Shown in pieces: positions 24,511 to 35,040 of a stretch of DNA of 64,000 nucleotides. Both the position numbers and the translations under genes were made by a program. Every line of letters starts with the position of its first letter. Within the stretch, counting starts at the first letter, position 1. The stretch comes from Prosopocoilus inquinatus (Eukaryota > Arthropoda > Insecta > Coleoptera > Lucanidae), in contig CM069871.1 of assembly GCA_036172665.1 (NCBI GenBank), positions 4,526,001 to 4,590,000 on the forward strand, in the 5' to 3' direction. The notes below the pieces were generated by a model. The model ran no database searches. It was not told the origin of the DNA and saw only the letters and a program-made list of their open reading frames with translations.

Positions 24511-26211
24511 CTGAGTTAATCACGTGACTTGAGGGTGTTCGATTAGCATTTAATTAAACGCGAGTGGGAATGTTTCGTGGCCCCGACTTTGACCCTCTCG
24601 ACTTTAACAGTGCCTCTCATCAAGTAGTCTAAGTGATGGGCACTGAATCAAACATAAGCGGATAATTTAATGAACCTGTGATCTGACCTTGCATTCGCAG
24701 GATAAATTGATTAACCTCTGCCAGCGACAAGACGGTAATTCATGCAAGCTCATTGTCTCATAATTCTCAAACATCAACACTATTTTCGTTTATAATCAAC
24801 GAGGAGTTTCAATTTATGTGTTTGATTCATTGAAGCTTGAGAAAAGAAGAGATGTTTGTTTGCTCCTCGACCCACACGCACTTTCTATTTGAAATTTAAC
24901 AAATCGTATACAGGGTGTGCGATTGAGATCGATTTCTTCGATAGTTCCTTAAATGTTAAAGTTAAAAAAAAAGTCTTTCACAAAAGTTATCGCCTAAAAC
25001 TACTTCTGTATTAGTAAATTGCTTTCACGTATACAGCGTGTTCCAAAACTGATTTATCCACCAAACTTATACTTTTTGGAATGGAATATATTATTTTCTG
25101 CTGTATATTTCGGTAGACCTCTTAAAATCAATTTGTTTTTATTGAAAAACTATAACTTTGGTGCTTGCATTTGTCAGCCCAAAACAATTTCAATTGGCCC
25201 TCGCCCTTCCTCGTATAATAACCGTTGCTTGGATCAGACCGTTAGAACACAGTACGTAGGACGCCTTGCTGCAATGTATTTAATTATTCATTTAACACAG
25301 GCCTGTAATTTCAAAACGTCGTAAGTATCAATTATTTTATTAAACCCGATCATTGGAATAAGCACCGACTAATTGATTATACTTAAAATATCTCACATCA
25401 ATCACATTCAACCAAGTTATTTACGCGACTTCTTGCACAACATGCCCATGTATGTTGTATGTACAACATACATATAAGCTGTATTAATTCCTCGGAGCAT
25501 GTTAATTATGACATCCGGTAATACGCTGCGTGGCAATTACGAAATGAGATGAATGGTAATCATAAAAGGCAAAAAAGCGACAGGTTACAACAATATTAAT
25601 TCCAGGCGGTAAGCAGCAGCAGCAGCAGCAAACGGTTACATCCGATTCCGGCATTTCACGAAATTGATGGAGTTTTAATTGCAAGGGAAAAATATGATAC
25701 ATAGTTAGTTTATGGGGTCAGACAATAAAATGTCACACAGGCTCACTCAACAAAAACCGCCATGACCTATTTCGCTCGTCGTAAAAGCAAGAAGAACGTC
25801 CTGAATCCTTGCCAAATGATATTAATATTATCCTCGGTGGTAGTATATATTATTTGGGAGAATTGAGGTCGTCTTATGGGTTCTTTTATCGTTCGCTAAC
25901 CCTAGGCCACAACCACTCGTCAAATAAAATCAAAAGCACTTTGGTTAATTAACCTCTTCAGAAGCCTATTACAGCGACGATTGCTACAACAAAGTTCTTT
26001 GTAAGAGTGTAATCATCTGTAATTATTATGCTCGTGTTTGCTTTTTTGATGCGCGATTACGCAAGCAGATGAAGGTCTCGGAACGTATGGATTTAATAAT
26101 AATAATTAATCATTAGACGGTGCATGTTACGTCTTGGCCTCCTGTCAGATTTATCTCAAATGTCAATGCTTTTGATAAAATGTTTTACGTCAATGATTTA
26201 TTGCAGAAGAG
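24511..26211. other. Intronic sequence with isolated mariner-type ends
   Basis: TATACAGGGTGTGCG at 24908 and TATACAGCGTGTTCC at 25031 are in the same orientation, so they do not make one element. A short CAG run lies at about 25615-25630. No gene is seen. Confidence 0.4.
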
Positions 26212-26251
26212 AAACCAGAGTGGATTTACAGATGTAAATCCACTCTGGTTT
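26212..26251. repeat. Perfect 18-bp hairpin
   Basis: AAACCAGAGTGGATTTAC, loop AGAT, then its exact complement. No T-run follows, so a terminator role is not indicated. Confidence 0.85.
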
Positions 26252-26312
26252 AGATGGTTCAGATGTACAGGTCGTTGTTGCAAAGTGAGAACATAAGCAG
26301 TAGTAAAGGGTG

Positions 26313-26453
26313 CTTATTCTCGAATCGAGGGAACGAACTCGCAAGAGAACGTGACGTCAACGTGACTACGATTTACATAGGCTTGCATGAGAGTCTACGT
26401 CATTTTGACGTCACGTTCTCTTGCGAATCTGTTCCCGCGATTCGCGAATAAGG
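26313..26453. mobile_element. MITE with about 48-bp terminal inverted repeats
   Basis: CTTATTCTCGAATCGAGGGA at the left is matched by the complement of CTTATTCGCGAATCGCGGGA at the right. CGCAAGAGAACGTGACGTCA is identical in both arms. It has no coding capacity and no clear target duplication. Confidence 0.8.
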
Positions 26454-27405
26454 CTCCAGAAGATGAGTACGCTAAATTAATTAATTAATTAATAGAGCAT
26501 GCTCTAGCCTTTTGCAAAATTTCTACGATCTCAATTTCACTCAACAACCAGTATATTACTGTTCATGTAAAGCTCTTGATTATTGAAGTTTCAGTCGCAT
26601 TTTTTCTTTTTTTTTTTTCTTAAGACGAGCAAAATAAATTTTCTTCCGTTTCTTTTTCGTTGCAATATTAAAATCGGCTTTATAATAATTTAATTTAATT
26701 TAATAAAGTAGTTATTTTAATTATTTATCATTTCTAATCTTAATATTAACTTAATTTAAAATCAAGACACGAAATAGGATAAGATATTACCAAAGTTCAT
26801 GTTTTTTTTTCTCGATAAATTTTTTTTTTTACATTTATTTTCTTGCCTGTATGTATAATATCTTTACGTTTCTTTTGCTTGTCTGGCTTGTAAATCAAAA
26901 CCACTTACTTCTATTTTGAACACGAAAAATCATTTTTTGTTTCACCTCTTTCTGTTATTCTTCCAAATTCCAAAAACTGAGCAAAAGATTGCTTGCTTGT
27001 TGTTTGAGTGCTTTTTAAATTCTTTTTTCTTTAGGCCAATATAATTATTTTAAAAAAATGTCAGGTTTCCAACGCCAGGAAATGAAATTCTTTTGCTGCT
27101 TTCTGTTTAATTTTGTGAATTTAAGTTAACGTTTAGTTAAATCATTTTTGGTTCTGTATAATAAAAAATATTAAAGATGATAAAAGAAATAGTCAGCTTC
27201 TAAAAGCACCTTGGAGAAAACCAATACAGGAGGAAACCGTACTTTGCTCTACGGACAACAAAAGGATCAACTTAAATTGCAAAAAAAACCAATAGAGAAT
27301 ACAATGTTAACATACTGTATAAAGCCAAGTGCTAAATTTATAAATCAGAACCCAAAAGATAAGATAAGACGGGAAAGAGTAGAGTTTAGGAAATATTCAA
27401 ATAAT
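26454..27405. other. AT-rich intronic sequence, no gene seen
   Basis: Low-complexity A/T-rich sequence only. Confidence 0.4.
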
Positions 27406-28367
27406 AAATTTGAAAGAAATATACAAGCAAGGAAACTTCTCATCGTCCTCTTTCTTACCGAAATTAAATATAGAATATAAGTCCGTTGTGCGACGGAGAT
27501 CATTAGAAGCGCCATCTCTTGCCCAAAGAGGAAACTATTTTGATTACATTTTAATATTTCAACGAAAACTTTCTCTTCTAACTTCACCTTCAACAAATTC
27601 GAATGGTTTTTAATAACTAAATTGAAAATCAAATCCAGGGATCTTATTTACAGCGCCATCTATCGTCCGGAAACGGAAACTCTTCTAACCAAATTGATCT
27701 TTTTGACATTAAATTATAAATTGTAAAATCAAAGCGCAACAGGGATCATTCATTGGTTTTTAATTTGAATTTAAAATAATTTTTTTGTGGGAATTATTCA
27801 GAGCGCCCTCTTTCGTGTATAAGTGAAAACTCTTTTGATTAAATTCCGTCTCGACGCCGAACTTCTCAACAAAATCTCTGCTTTCTGAACTAGCTTTGAT
27901 TTTTTTAAATTAGATTTCAAAATGTAAAACCAAGGTGTGACAGGGATTGTTCAAGGCGCCATCTCTTGATCAAAAGCGAAAACAATTTCAATCGAATTTC
28001 CTGTAACAACGCCTGATCGCATTTCAAGAACGTGGCTTAGTCTTGGTCTAAGTCAGATTTTCAGTAAAAACATGTTTTTCGAAATTAATTATTAAATATA
28101 AGCCCCTTGTGCGACGGATATCATTAGAAGTGCCATCTGTTGGCCAAAGAGGAAAGTATTTTGATTAAATTTTAATATTTCAACGAAAACTTTAAAAAAA
28201 ATCGAAATGGAATAATAGAAAATAGATCTTATTCAATTGACTCCGAATCATAGTCAACAATAGTTCATCGACCCCCGAAAGACTCCTAGAATTTCTTTGA
28301 CCCTTCAACCGAAATTTGAAAGAAATATACAAGCAAGGAAACTTATCATCGTCCTCTTTCTTACCGA
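27406..28367 (+). repeat. Transposed copy of array I flanked by 56-bp direct repeats
   Basis: The 56-bp flanks 27406-27461 and 28312-28367 (starting AAATTTGAAAGAAATATACA) differ at one base. Between them lies a copy of the 22.37-23.22 kb segment: GCGCCATCT units at about 27510, 27653, 27801, 27958 and 28132, and the GATCTTATTCAATTGACTCC tail. Homology starts at CGAAATTAAAT and stops at CAACCGA, exactly where the flanks begin. Confidence 0.85.
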
Positions 28368-28463
28368 TTAAAAAAAAACACGAAATAAAACTACCTAATA
28401 AGTAATAAGGATAGTAAAGGACATCATTCAGAACGGTAAAACTATGCGAATAAATCGGTCAAG

Positions 28464-28577
28464 TCGTTTTTGGTTTGCAGTGCAAATCTCGAGCTACGTT
28501 TCTGCTGAAGAAGTCCCAAATAGGACTGAAACAGCTGTACAAAGGCTGCTCGAGGGTTTCACTGCAATCAAAAACGA
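28464..28577 (+). ncRNA. Type I hammerhead ribozyme element, copy B
   Basis: Core at 28488-28554. Stem I outer CTCGAGC/GCTCGAG; inner TTCTG/CAAAG with one mismatch. CTGAAGA at 28505-28511. Stem II AGTCC/GGACT with loop CAAATA. GAAA at 28528-28531. Stem III ACAG/CTGT without a loop. GUA cleavage triplet, so scission is predicted after 28539. A further outer stem joins 28464-28482 to 28560-28577. The very short stem III is typical of type I hammerheads of retrozymes, Penelope-like elements and the newt satellite, which often act as dimers. It lies sense within intron 1. Confidence 0.7.
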
Positions 28578-29159
28578 TTTGCAACAACATTTTTTAAAAC
28601 TTTCATTATGCTTTGACGGTAAACATGGCCATTTTGCAAGGAGTGACTTATTATGTAGCAAACCCGCTTCAATTTGACAATCCTTATGCAATGCTTGGCC
28701 AAAAAGCGATGGTAGGGTGTCGCTGTTTTATCTATTCGGTAAAACTAGATAGAACTAAAATATTTTGAATGAGAACAAAAAAAAATATTTTAAAAGAAGA
28801 ATTCACGGACATTACAAGGACGTTAGTATATTTTTGGAGGGAGACGTGGGAAGTTCATCTAAGTCAAAATATCTAAAAATCAAGGAAGCAATAAAGGCAA
28901 GTGGTACTGAACACAAACAAATCCAGATCGTTCTTACATGCTCCTGAAAATGTTTTTTTTTTTGTAATTTTTTTGGACAATTTGGGCTTTTGGTAGGACC
29001 TCCTCCTCAATTGCAAGGAGAACCAGAATCCGAAACGAAAACATTGACAAAATAAGAGATGTAATTATCATGAGAAGGCAAACTGTTGTGAAAAATGTAT
29101 GGAGGAACTAAATAAGGAGGGAAACAAACACGTTTGGAAGAAATTTGTAGCAAACGAGC
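28578..29159. other. Intronic sequence, no gene seen
   Basis: A-rich sequence. The first 70 bp are the 3' part of the hammerhead element (shared with copy A through TTTTTTAAAACTT). Small open frames show no family signal. Confidence 0.35.
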
Positions 29160-29345
29160 GAAGATTAAAAAGTTAAGACTAATGTGGTTGAGGACCCATG
29201 GAATGGCCAAGAAGAAGACAGACCAACAAACACCGTTGAAAATGGAATATAAATAGAATAGAGGATGGGGATGGAAGTTGAAATAAATCTAGAAGTGATT
29301 GAGCTGAGGAAATGGAAGGCCATCAAAACCTCGCATCTCGTAATA
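29160..29345 (+). pseudogene. Decayed LINE reverse-transcriptase C-terminal fragment
   Basis: The + strand reads KLRLMWLRTHGMAKKKTDQQ, resembling the RLRWxGHVxRM motif downstream of the RT domain in RTE/CR1-type LINEs. After stops it reads EVIELRKWKAI, resembling the following helix. No intact frame remains. It directly precedes GATGGCGC array II. Confidence 0.35.
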
Positions 29346-29429
29346 AGACGATTTTCAGATACAAAGTTTACCAATTTCAGAAAATTTTTCGTAATTTAAA
29401 AAAAAACATTTTTACTTTTTTTTTGAAGG

Positions 29430-30425
29430 TAACTCGACGAAGTTTCTCGTATTTTTGAAAACGTTTTTACTTTTTTTTTTGAAGGTAACATGCTTTCTAT
29501 GTACAAGCGACGAGAAATAAGTGCAGAAAGTAAATAAAGAAGTTCACCAATAGATGGCGCTTCTAACAACCTACACAAAGATTCGTCTATTCTGATTTGT
29601 TGTTCGGGAGGTAAATTTTAAAAGACATTGCGCGGGCCGAAGATTTTTTTGACAGTAAATTATTCTAACACTTTGATTTCGATTTTCTATGTAAAAGCGA
29701 CAGGAAGTAAGTAAGGATTTTCACCAATAGATGGCGCTTCTCACCGTTTGTGCAAGCGATTAATTTTAAAAAACATCACCCACATCAAACAAATTTTTTT
29801 TTCCATTAAATTAATCTGGTTCCTTGATTTTGATTTTCTACGTACAAACGACGAGAAGGAAGTGCAAGGTTGTTCACCAATAGATGGCGCTTATCACCAT
29901 CTATACAAACAGTGATTTATTCAAGTTTGTTGTTCGGGAGATAAATTTTAAAAGGCGTTGCTCGCGCCAATAACTTTTTTTTAATTACTCTGACATTTTG
30001 ATTTCGATTCTCTATGTAAAAGCGACAGGAAGTAAGTAAGGATTTTCACCGATAAATGGCGCTTCTAGTCAACTGTCATTTGTGCAGGCGATAAATTTAA
30101 AAAAAAAACATCACCCACACCAAAAAGAAATTTTTTCTTACATTAGATTAATCTGGTTCCTTGATTTTGAATTTCTACCTACAAACGACGAGAAGTAAGT
30201 GCAAGGTTGTTCACCAATAGATGGTGCTTATCACCATTTATACAAACAGTGATTTATTCAAGTTTGTTGTTCGGGAGATAAATTTTAAAAGGCGTTGCTC
30301 GCGCCAAAAACTTTTTTTTTATTACTCTGACAGTTTGATTTCGATTTTCTATGTATGTAAGAGCGACAGAAAGTAAGTAAGGATGTTCGTCAACAGATGG
30401 CGTTTCTAATCAATCTGTCGTTTAT
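29430..30425 (+). repeat. AGATGGCGC tandem array II, forward orientation
   Basis: CACCAATAGATGGCGCTTCT or variants occur with TAGATGGCGC at 29551, 29728, 29881, 30054, 30218 and 30395. Spacings alternate (about 177/153/173/164/177), giving a dimeric unit of about 330 bp. One half carries CTATGTAAAAGCGACAGGAA, the other TACAAACGACGAGAAG. The same family, inverted, is at 31925-32800 and 39440-40360. Confidence 0.9.
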
Positions 30426-31924
30426 TCGGATCGGTATACTCTGCTGTGCATTCTCAAGTTCAAACGACTTGGATGTCATTTGTCAGCATGGAATTCCCTT
30501 TATTAAGACGTTAATTTTACATGAGTTCCATCGATCGAAAGAAATTTGGCCTGCGAGCTAAGCAGACGTAGGTAAATCACGCTATGTACTTGCGAAACGC
30601 TCACTAAACAATTTTGTCTTAAAAACACGTTTGTTAATTTTTTTAATTGATTGTAAAGTTAAGTTTTTTTAATCTGTTTATTCTGTGCGATTTTAGACGT
30701 AATTAACAAAGACTCGACGCAATTCATATTTTTCACGAGTCAACACTTCTTGCAAACTAATTTATCGCAATTAATACTCATCCAGGGCGTATAAAAACGA
30801 CGTTAAACGAAGCATGTGCTCGATTTATTTAATAATGAACGGTACAAGAAAACAATTTCCAATTTAACTGTAATAAACTAAGTATGCAAAAGGATCGCGG
30901 AACAATCACCTCATCGCAAGTAATAATAACAAACTTTAAACATTCTGTAGCCATCAGCGTTTCACTTCCTTCGTTGGTTTGATTTATTGCACGCACGTAA
31001 TTGCGGCAAAGGTTGAGTAATAACAAGAACATGCGAGAAATTACGGCATGCTCTGATTATGAATTATTCTTCTTCTTCTTCTTCTTCTTGTCGGTAGTAA
31101 GTTGCAGCAACACTGAATGAAGATTATCACCATCACCACAACAGGCCTTGAAGGTCGGTGGGATATAACGAGTTGTACCGTGGCAAGTGTAACATAATTA
31201 TTAAACATTGTGTTTCTGCAGAAGTTGTTGTTGTTGTTGCTAATAACCATTTCTGTAATGCCCCCGCCGTTAGTTACGTAATTCGTTTCATTAAGCTTAA
31301 TCATTTCAGTGCAAGAAGCAACGAGGAGAACTTGCACATGACGTTCTCATTTAAAAGCGATTCTTTTTGACTCGAAATGGCTTAAGGCGAGGCCTTAATG
31401 TTTCCAGATTACAAGTTTAATGTTCTAAATTGCCGTGACATTTGTTTGAATATTGTGGCGGCGCGACCGAGGAAATTAGAAAAACAAAAAAAAAGTAGCG
31501 GAAATTGCACCTGCTGTTGCACGAGAACATGTTATGCAACGCGTTTTTAACTAAATACTTCGTAATTACACCCGAGAATATTCTGCAGAAGAGAATGTTA
31601 CTTCCTAAATATGCAGGCATTTCCGCGATTTAAAACTACAGAAAAATCATGTACTTACTGCTTTTTATTAACAGTTACTCGTGGAATTAGAACCGTTAAT
31701 TAATTAAGTCCAGTTTCTCAAACTGGATTTTCTGAAAACTACTTAGTAAGGCGACATTTGGCTTCGCCCCAAAACCGCTCCGCTAAGAAAGGACTTCGAA
31801 CAATGAGTCGACGTTTGGCTTTACAGAAAGTCAAAATTAAAATTTAATGTAAAAAATATCGGCGTTGGCGATTTTTTCTAAAAATTTTGTCTCGTAAAAC
31901 AGATACGAATAAATAACAGTTTGG
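30426..31924. other. Intronic sequence between oppositely oriented arrays, no gene seen
   Basis: Mostly non-repetitive, with a TTC microsatellite near 31066-31089. It separates the forward array II from its inverted copy. Confidence 0.4.
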
Positions 31925-32800
31925 TTAGAAGCGCCATCTATTGGTGAACGTCCTTACTTACTTTCTGTCGCTCTTACATAGAAAATCGAAATCAAAATAT
32001 CAGGGTAACTAAAAAAAAGTTATAGGCGCGAGCGAACCTCTTCTGAAATTTATTTCCCGTACAATAAATCAGAACAAACTAATGTTTTATATAAATGGTT
32101 AGAAGCGCCATCTATTGGTTGAACATCTTTACTTACTTTCTGCACTCACTTTTCGTCGCTTGTACATAGAAAGTCAAAATCAAGGAACTAGATTAATTTA
32201 ATGTAAAGCAAAAGTTTTTGGGGTGAGCGAGTTTTCTCATCTCCCGCAAAACAAATAAAATTATTAGAAGCGCTATCTATTGGTAAACTTCTTTACTTAC
32301 TTCCTGTCGCTTACTTTTCGTCCCTTATACATAAGAAAACCAAAATCAAGGCAACAGATTAATTGTTAATTTAAAAAAAGTTTCTGGTGTGAACGAGGTT
32401 TCCTCATCGCCCGCGCAACAAATCTAAATAAGCTTCAGTTTGTTTAGAGGCGCCATCTATTGGTGAACATCCTAATTTCTACCTACAAACGACGCGACTC
32501 CTGTCGCTTTTATGTAGAAAATCGAAAACAAATTGTCAGAGTAATTTAATGTAAAGAAAAGTTTTTGGCGAGTGCAACGTCTTTTAAGATTAATCTCCCG
32601 AACGATAAATCTGTGTCTGAAACGACTGTTTGTATAAATGGTTAGAAGCGCCATCTATTGGTGAATATCCCTATTTACTTCCTGTGATCTTTACACAAAA
32701 AAAATCAAATTCTTTACACAGAAAATCGAAATCAAAGTGTCACAGTCATTTAATGTAAAAAAAAGTTTTCGATGTGAACAACATTTTCTAAAATTTATCG
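31925..32800 (-). repeat. Array II, reverse orientation
   Basis: GCGCCATCTATTGGTGAAC or a variant at 31931, 32105, 32270, 32450 and 32648. The intervening ACTTACTTTCTGTCGC and GTCGCTTGTACATAGAAA are the complements of the forward array. Confidence 0.9.
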
Positions 32801-32817
32801 CTTGCAAGTAGGGGCGT

Positions 32818-32859
32818 GCATTTGGGCCTGTACAGTTTCTCATCATGAGTAATTATCAT
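32818..32859 (+). repeat. 42-bp dispersed repeat, copy 1
   Basis: GTAGGGGCGTGCATTTGG through TTTCTCATCATGAGTAA recurs at 36362-36403 with three differences. Both copies sit at or inside arrays of unrelated families. Confidence 0.8.
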
Positions 32860-35040
32860 CGAACACACCCAAAGAAGCGACAACTGCGCAATCTGCAGAT
32901 GACACAGTATTTTCATTTGACTCAAATTATAAAAACGATGTAGAAAGCAAGTTTGTGTGTAGTTTTTAAAACCGAAACGTTTTTTTGTCTAAAGTTAACA
33001 ACAACAAAAAATGAAGAGAACTGCAAATCATTTTTGATTTCAAAGTAACCGTGAAGAGTTGTTTCTTAATTCACGAAAATAGTTATAGAGGAAGAAATTT
33101 TAAAAAAAATTCAACAAAAGAAAAACCGTTGATAGTCGACCCAATCGGGGACTCCCGAACTTCTCTACTTAAGATGCTTGCAATACCTTTCCTAACCGAT
33201 TTCTATGATAGTGTGGGACACACAGTGATTGCACAATCGACTGCAATATAATTGAAATTAAAGAATTAAGAATTAGAAGGCACTAAATCCAGGAAACCAA
33301 ATTGTTGTCAGTCGCTTAGTGCCTCTCTCCACCAAACAGTTTTGTTGCAAATGACATTCTGACCTATATAAGGTAGTCCTTTTCATCACCAAGCGCTGGA
33401 AAATACTTTCAACAGACCACTGCAGAGAAATGTAATTTTGCTTTTTATTTTTTAAGTTTGGCAGTTAGTTTCTTTTAATTCTCACCGATTCAATTGTTTA
33501 GCAGGCGGAGCTCGCTCCGTTCTTCGTGACACCCAGGGCGCAGTTAAGTTTCGAGAATTTGACAACGAGTTGCTATTCTTCAAGACCGACCTTGCACGTG
33601 TTCTGTTTTCACGTTTTGTAATACATATTACAACGCATCGCGCTTTAATTTTTAATTTATTTTATCTTACTGGAAAAATCGAATCTATATATTAATCGTA
33701 TAGCTTTTGATTTTGTTAAGCTACTATTTTTTTTAGCCATTTCAGCCATATAGGATTGCTGAAGAAATGAAAAATGCGATTTCTCAGACATTCTTCAGTT
33801 CAAGTTCTGCTTAGTCTGGTTTTGTACGAATCGAAACGTTTAGGTTTCAAAGAGGGAAAAAAAAAGAAACCGTCAACAGAAGGGGTTGGGGTAAGGTAAA
33901 CCAGCCCCGTGAAACTAAACACAAAAGAACTTTGCCCTCAAACGTGAATTCGTTTAAAAAACATCGTTCCTCTGTGCATGAGCAAAATTCAAAAAGTCAA
34001 GGTAAATTCGACATTTTGGAAATGGAAAGATTTGTTTTAACTTTCAATATGACGTTCTGGATCCGAGCAAGCACTCGGAGAGCCATTCCTTCGTATGATG
34101 TAGGGCGTCGAGGTATTGAATTTCAAAGTCTGGCACTCTATTAGGTTTCTCACATGCAGCCATCGAATAAACATAGCAATGTGTGATGATGAAGTTCAGT
34201 TACAGTGGTTGTTTTGTGTGGGTGAGGACGTCGGTAATGCATACATAATAAACACATGGAGAGATTGTGCCTCACAGCAATTAGTTCGTTAATCCACGTT
34301 CTCTAAATCCTCATCGTGTGCACGACCTTTACATCCATGTACTGCCGCGGGTAATAAATTTTGGGCGTCAGTAATTTTGTTCAAACTAAGGAGATTCGTG
34401 TCTTGATTTGATTGAATGCCAGTAATAGTCTCTTAAATGTTTAATTAATTTATTTTGGACACTTTCTTAGTAAATTTATATTTCTAATTTTTGGATTTAA
34501 AACTGACGTTTTGATTGACAGTATTAAAACTGACGTTTTGATTGACAGTGACGACCAAAATTTAATGCTCGCGACTGTATCTACAACTTTCGTTGTAGCC
34601 AAATGGCTATAATTAGTAAATTGAAGCAGCACAAAAGAGAGAGAGAGAGAGAGAGAATGCAGGAGGATGTTTCTATTTTTTCCGAATGAATTGAATTGGT
34701 GACGATTGTACATTGAGAACGAACGCCTCGCGTTAAATACTGTTCGTTTTATTGCTGGGCCTGCAACATGCATTGACCTGTTCTATAATGGTTCTATTTG
34801 TTTTCTAATTTTTTTTTTTTTAATCGTTAAACCCCAATTAGTTCTGGCAACTAATTAAGATTAGTTAAGGAATTTGTTTCTTTGAGGGGGAAAACGATTA
34901 AAAATTTATTTGGTTTAAAATGTGACCCAAATTCTTTAACGTGATGCAATTTTTGAACCAACATTTAGTTTGGTTACTGTAATTAATGCTGCTTCAAATA
35001 TTTGTGTTAAAGACTATTAAAACTTGATACGCCTTTCGTA
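32860..35040. other. Intronic sequence, no coding exon seen
   Basis: It contains a TATA-like site at 33365, a 26-bp duplication at 34498-34549 (AACTGACGTTTTGATTGACA twice) and an AG run at 34635-34656. No supported exon. Confidence 0.4.
33365..33373 (+). promoter_or_regulatory. TATA-like site
   Basis: TATATAAGG is an excellent TATA box. A start would be expected near 33395, but there is no TCAGT-type Inr there. The first ATG downstream is followed at once by TAA. A donor-like GTAAGG lies near 33891, so a noncoding first exon is conceivable. Weak. Confidence 0.2.

Noticed and set aside
24908..25045. Two TATACAGSGTGT ends as one mariner-like element
   Set aside because: Both ends are in the same orientation, so they cannot be the two termini of one element.
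33757..33790. CTGAAGA that might start a hammerhead core
   Set aside because: No stem II and no GAAA at the right distance. The same holds for CTGAAGA near 47970 and CTGAGGA near 62227.
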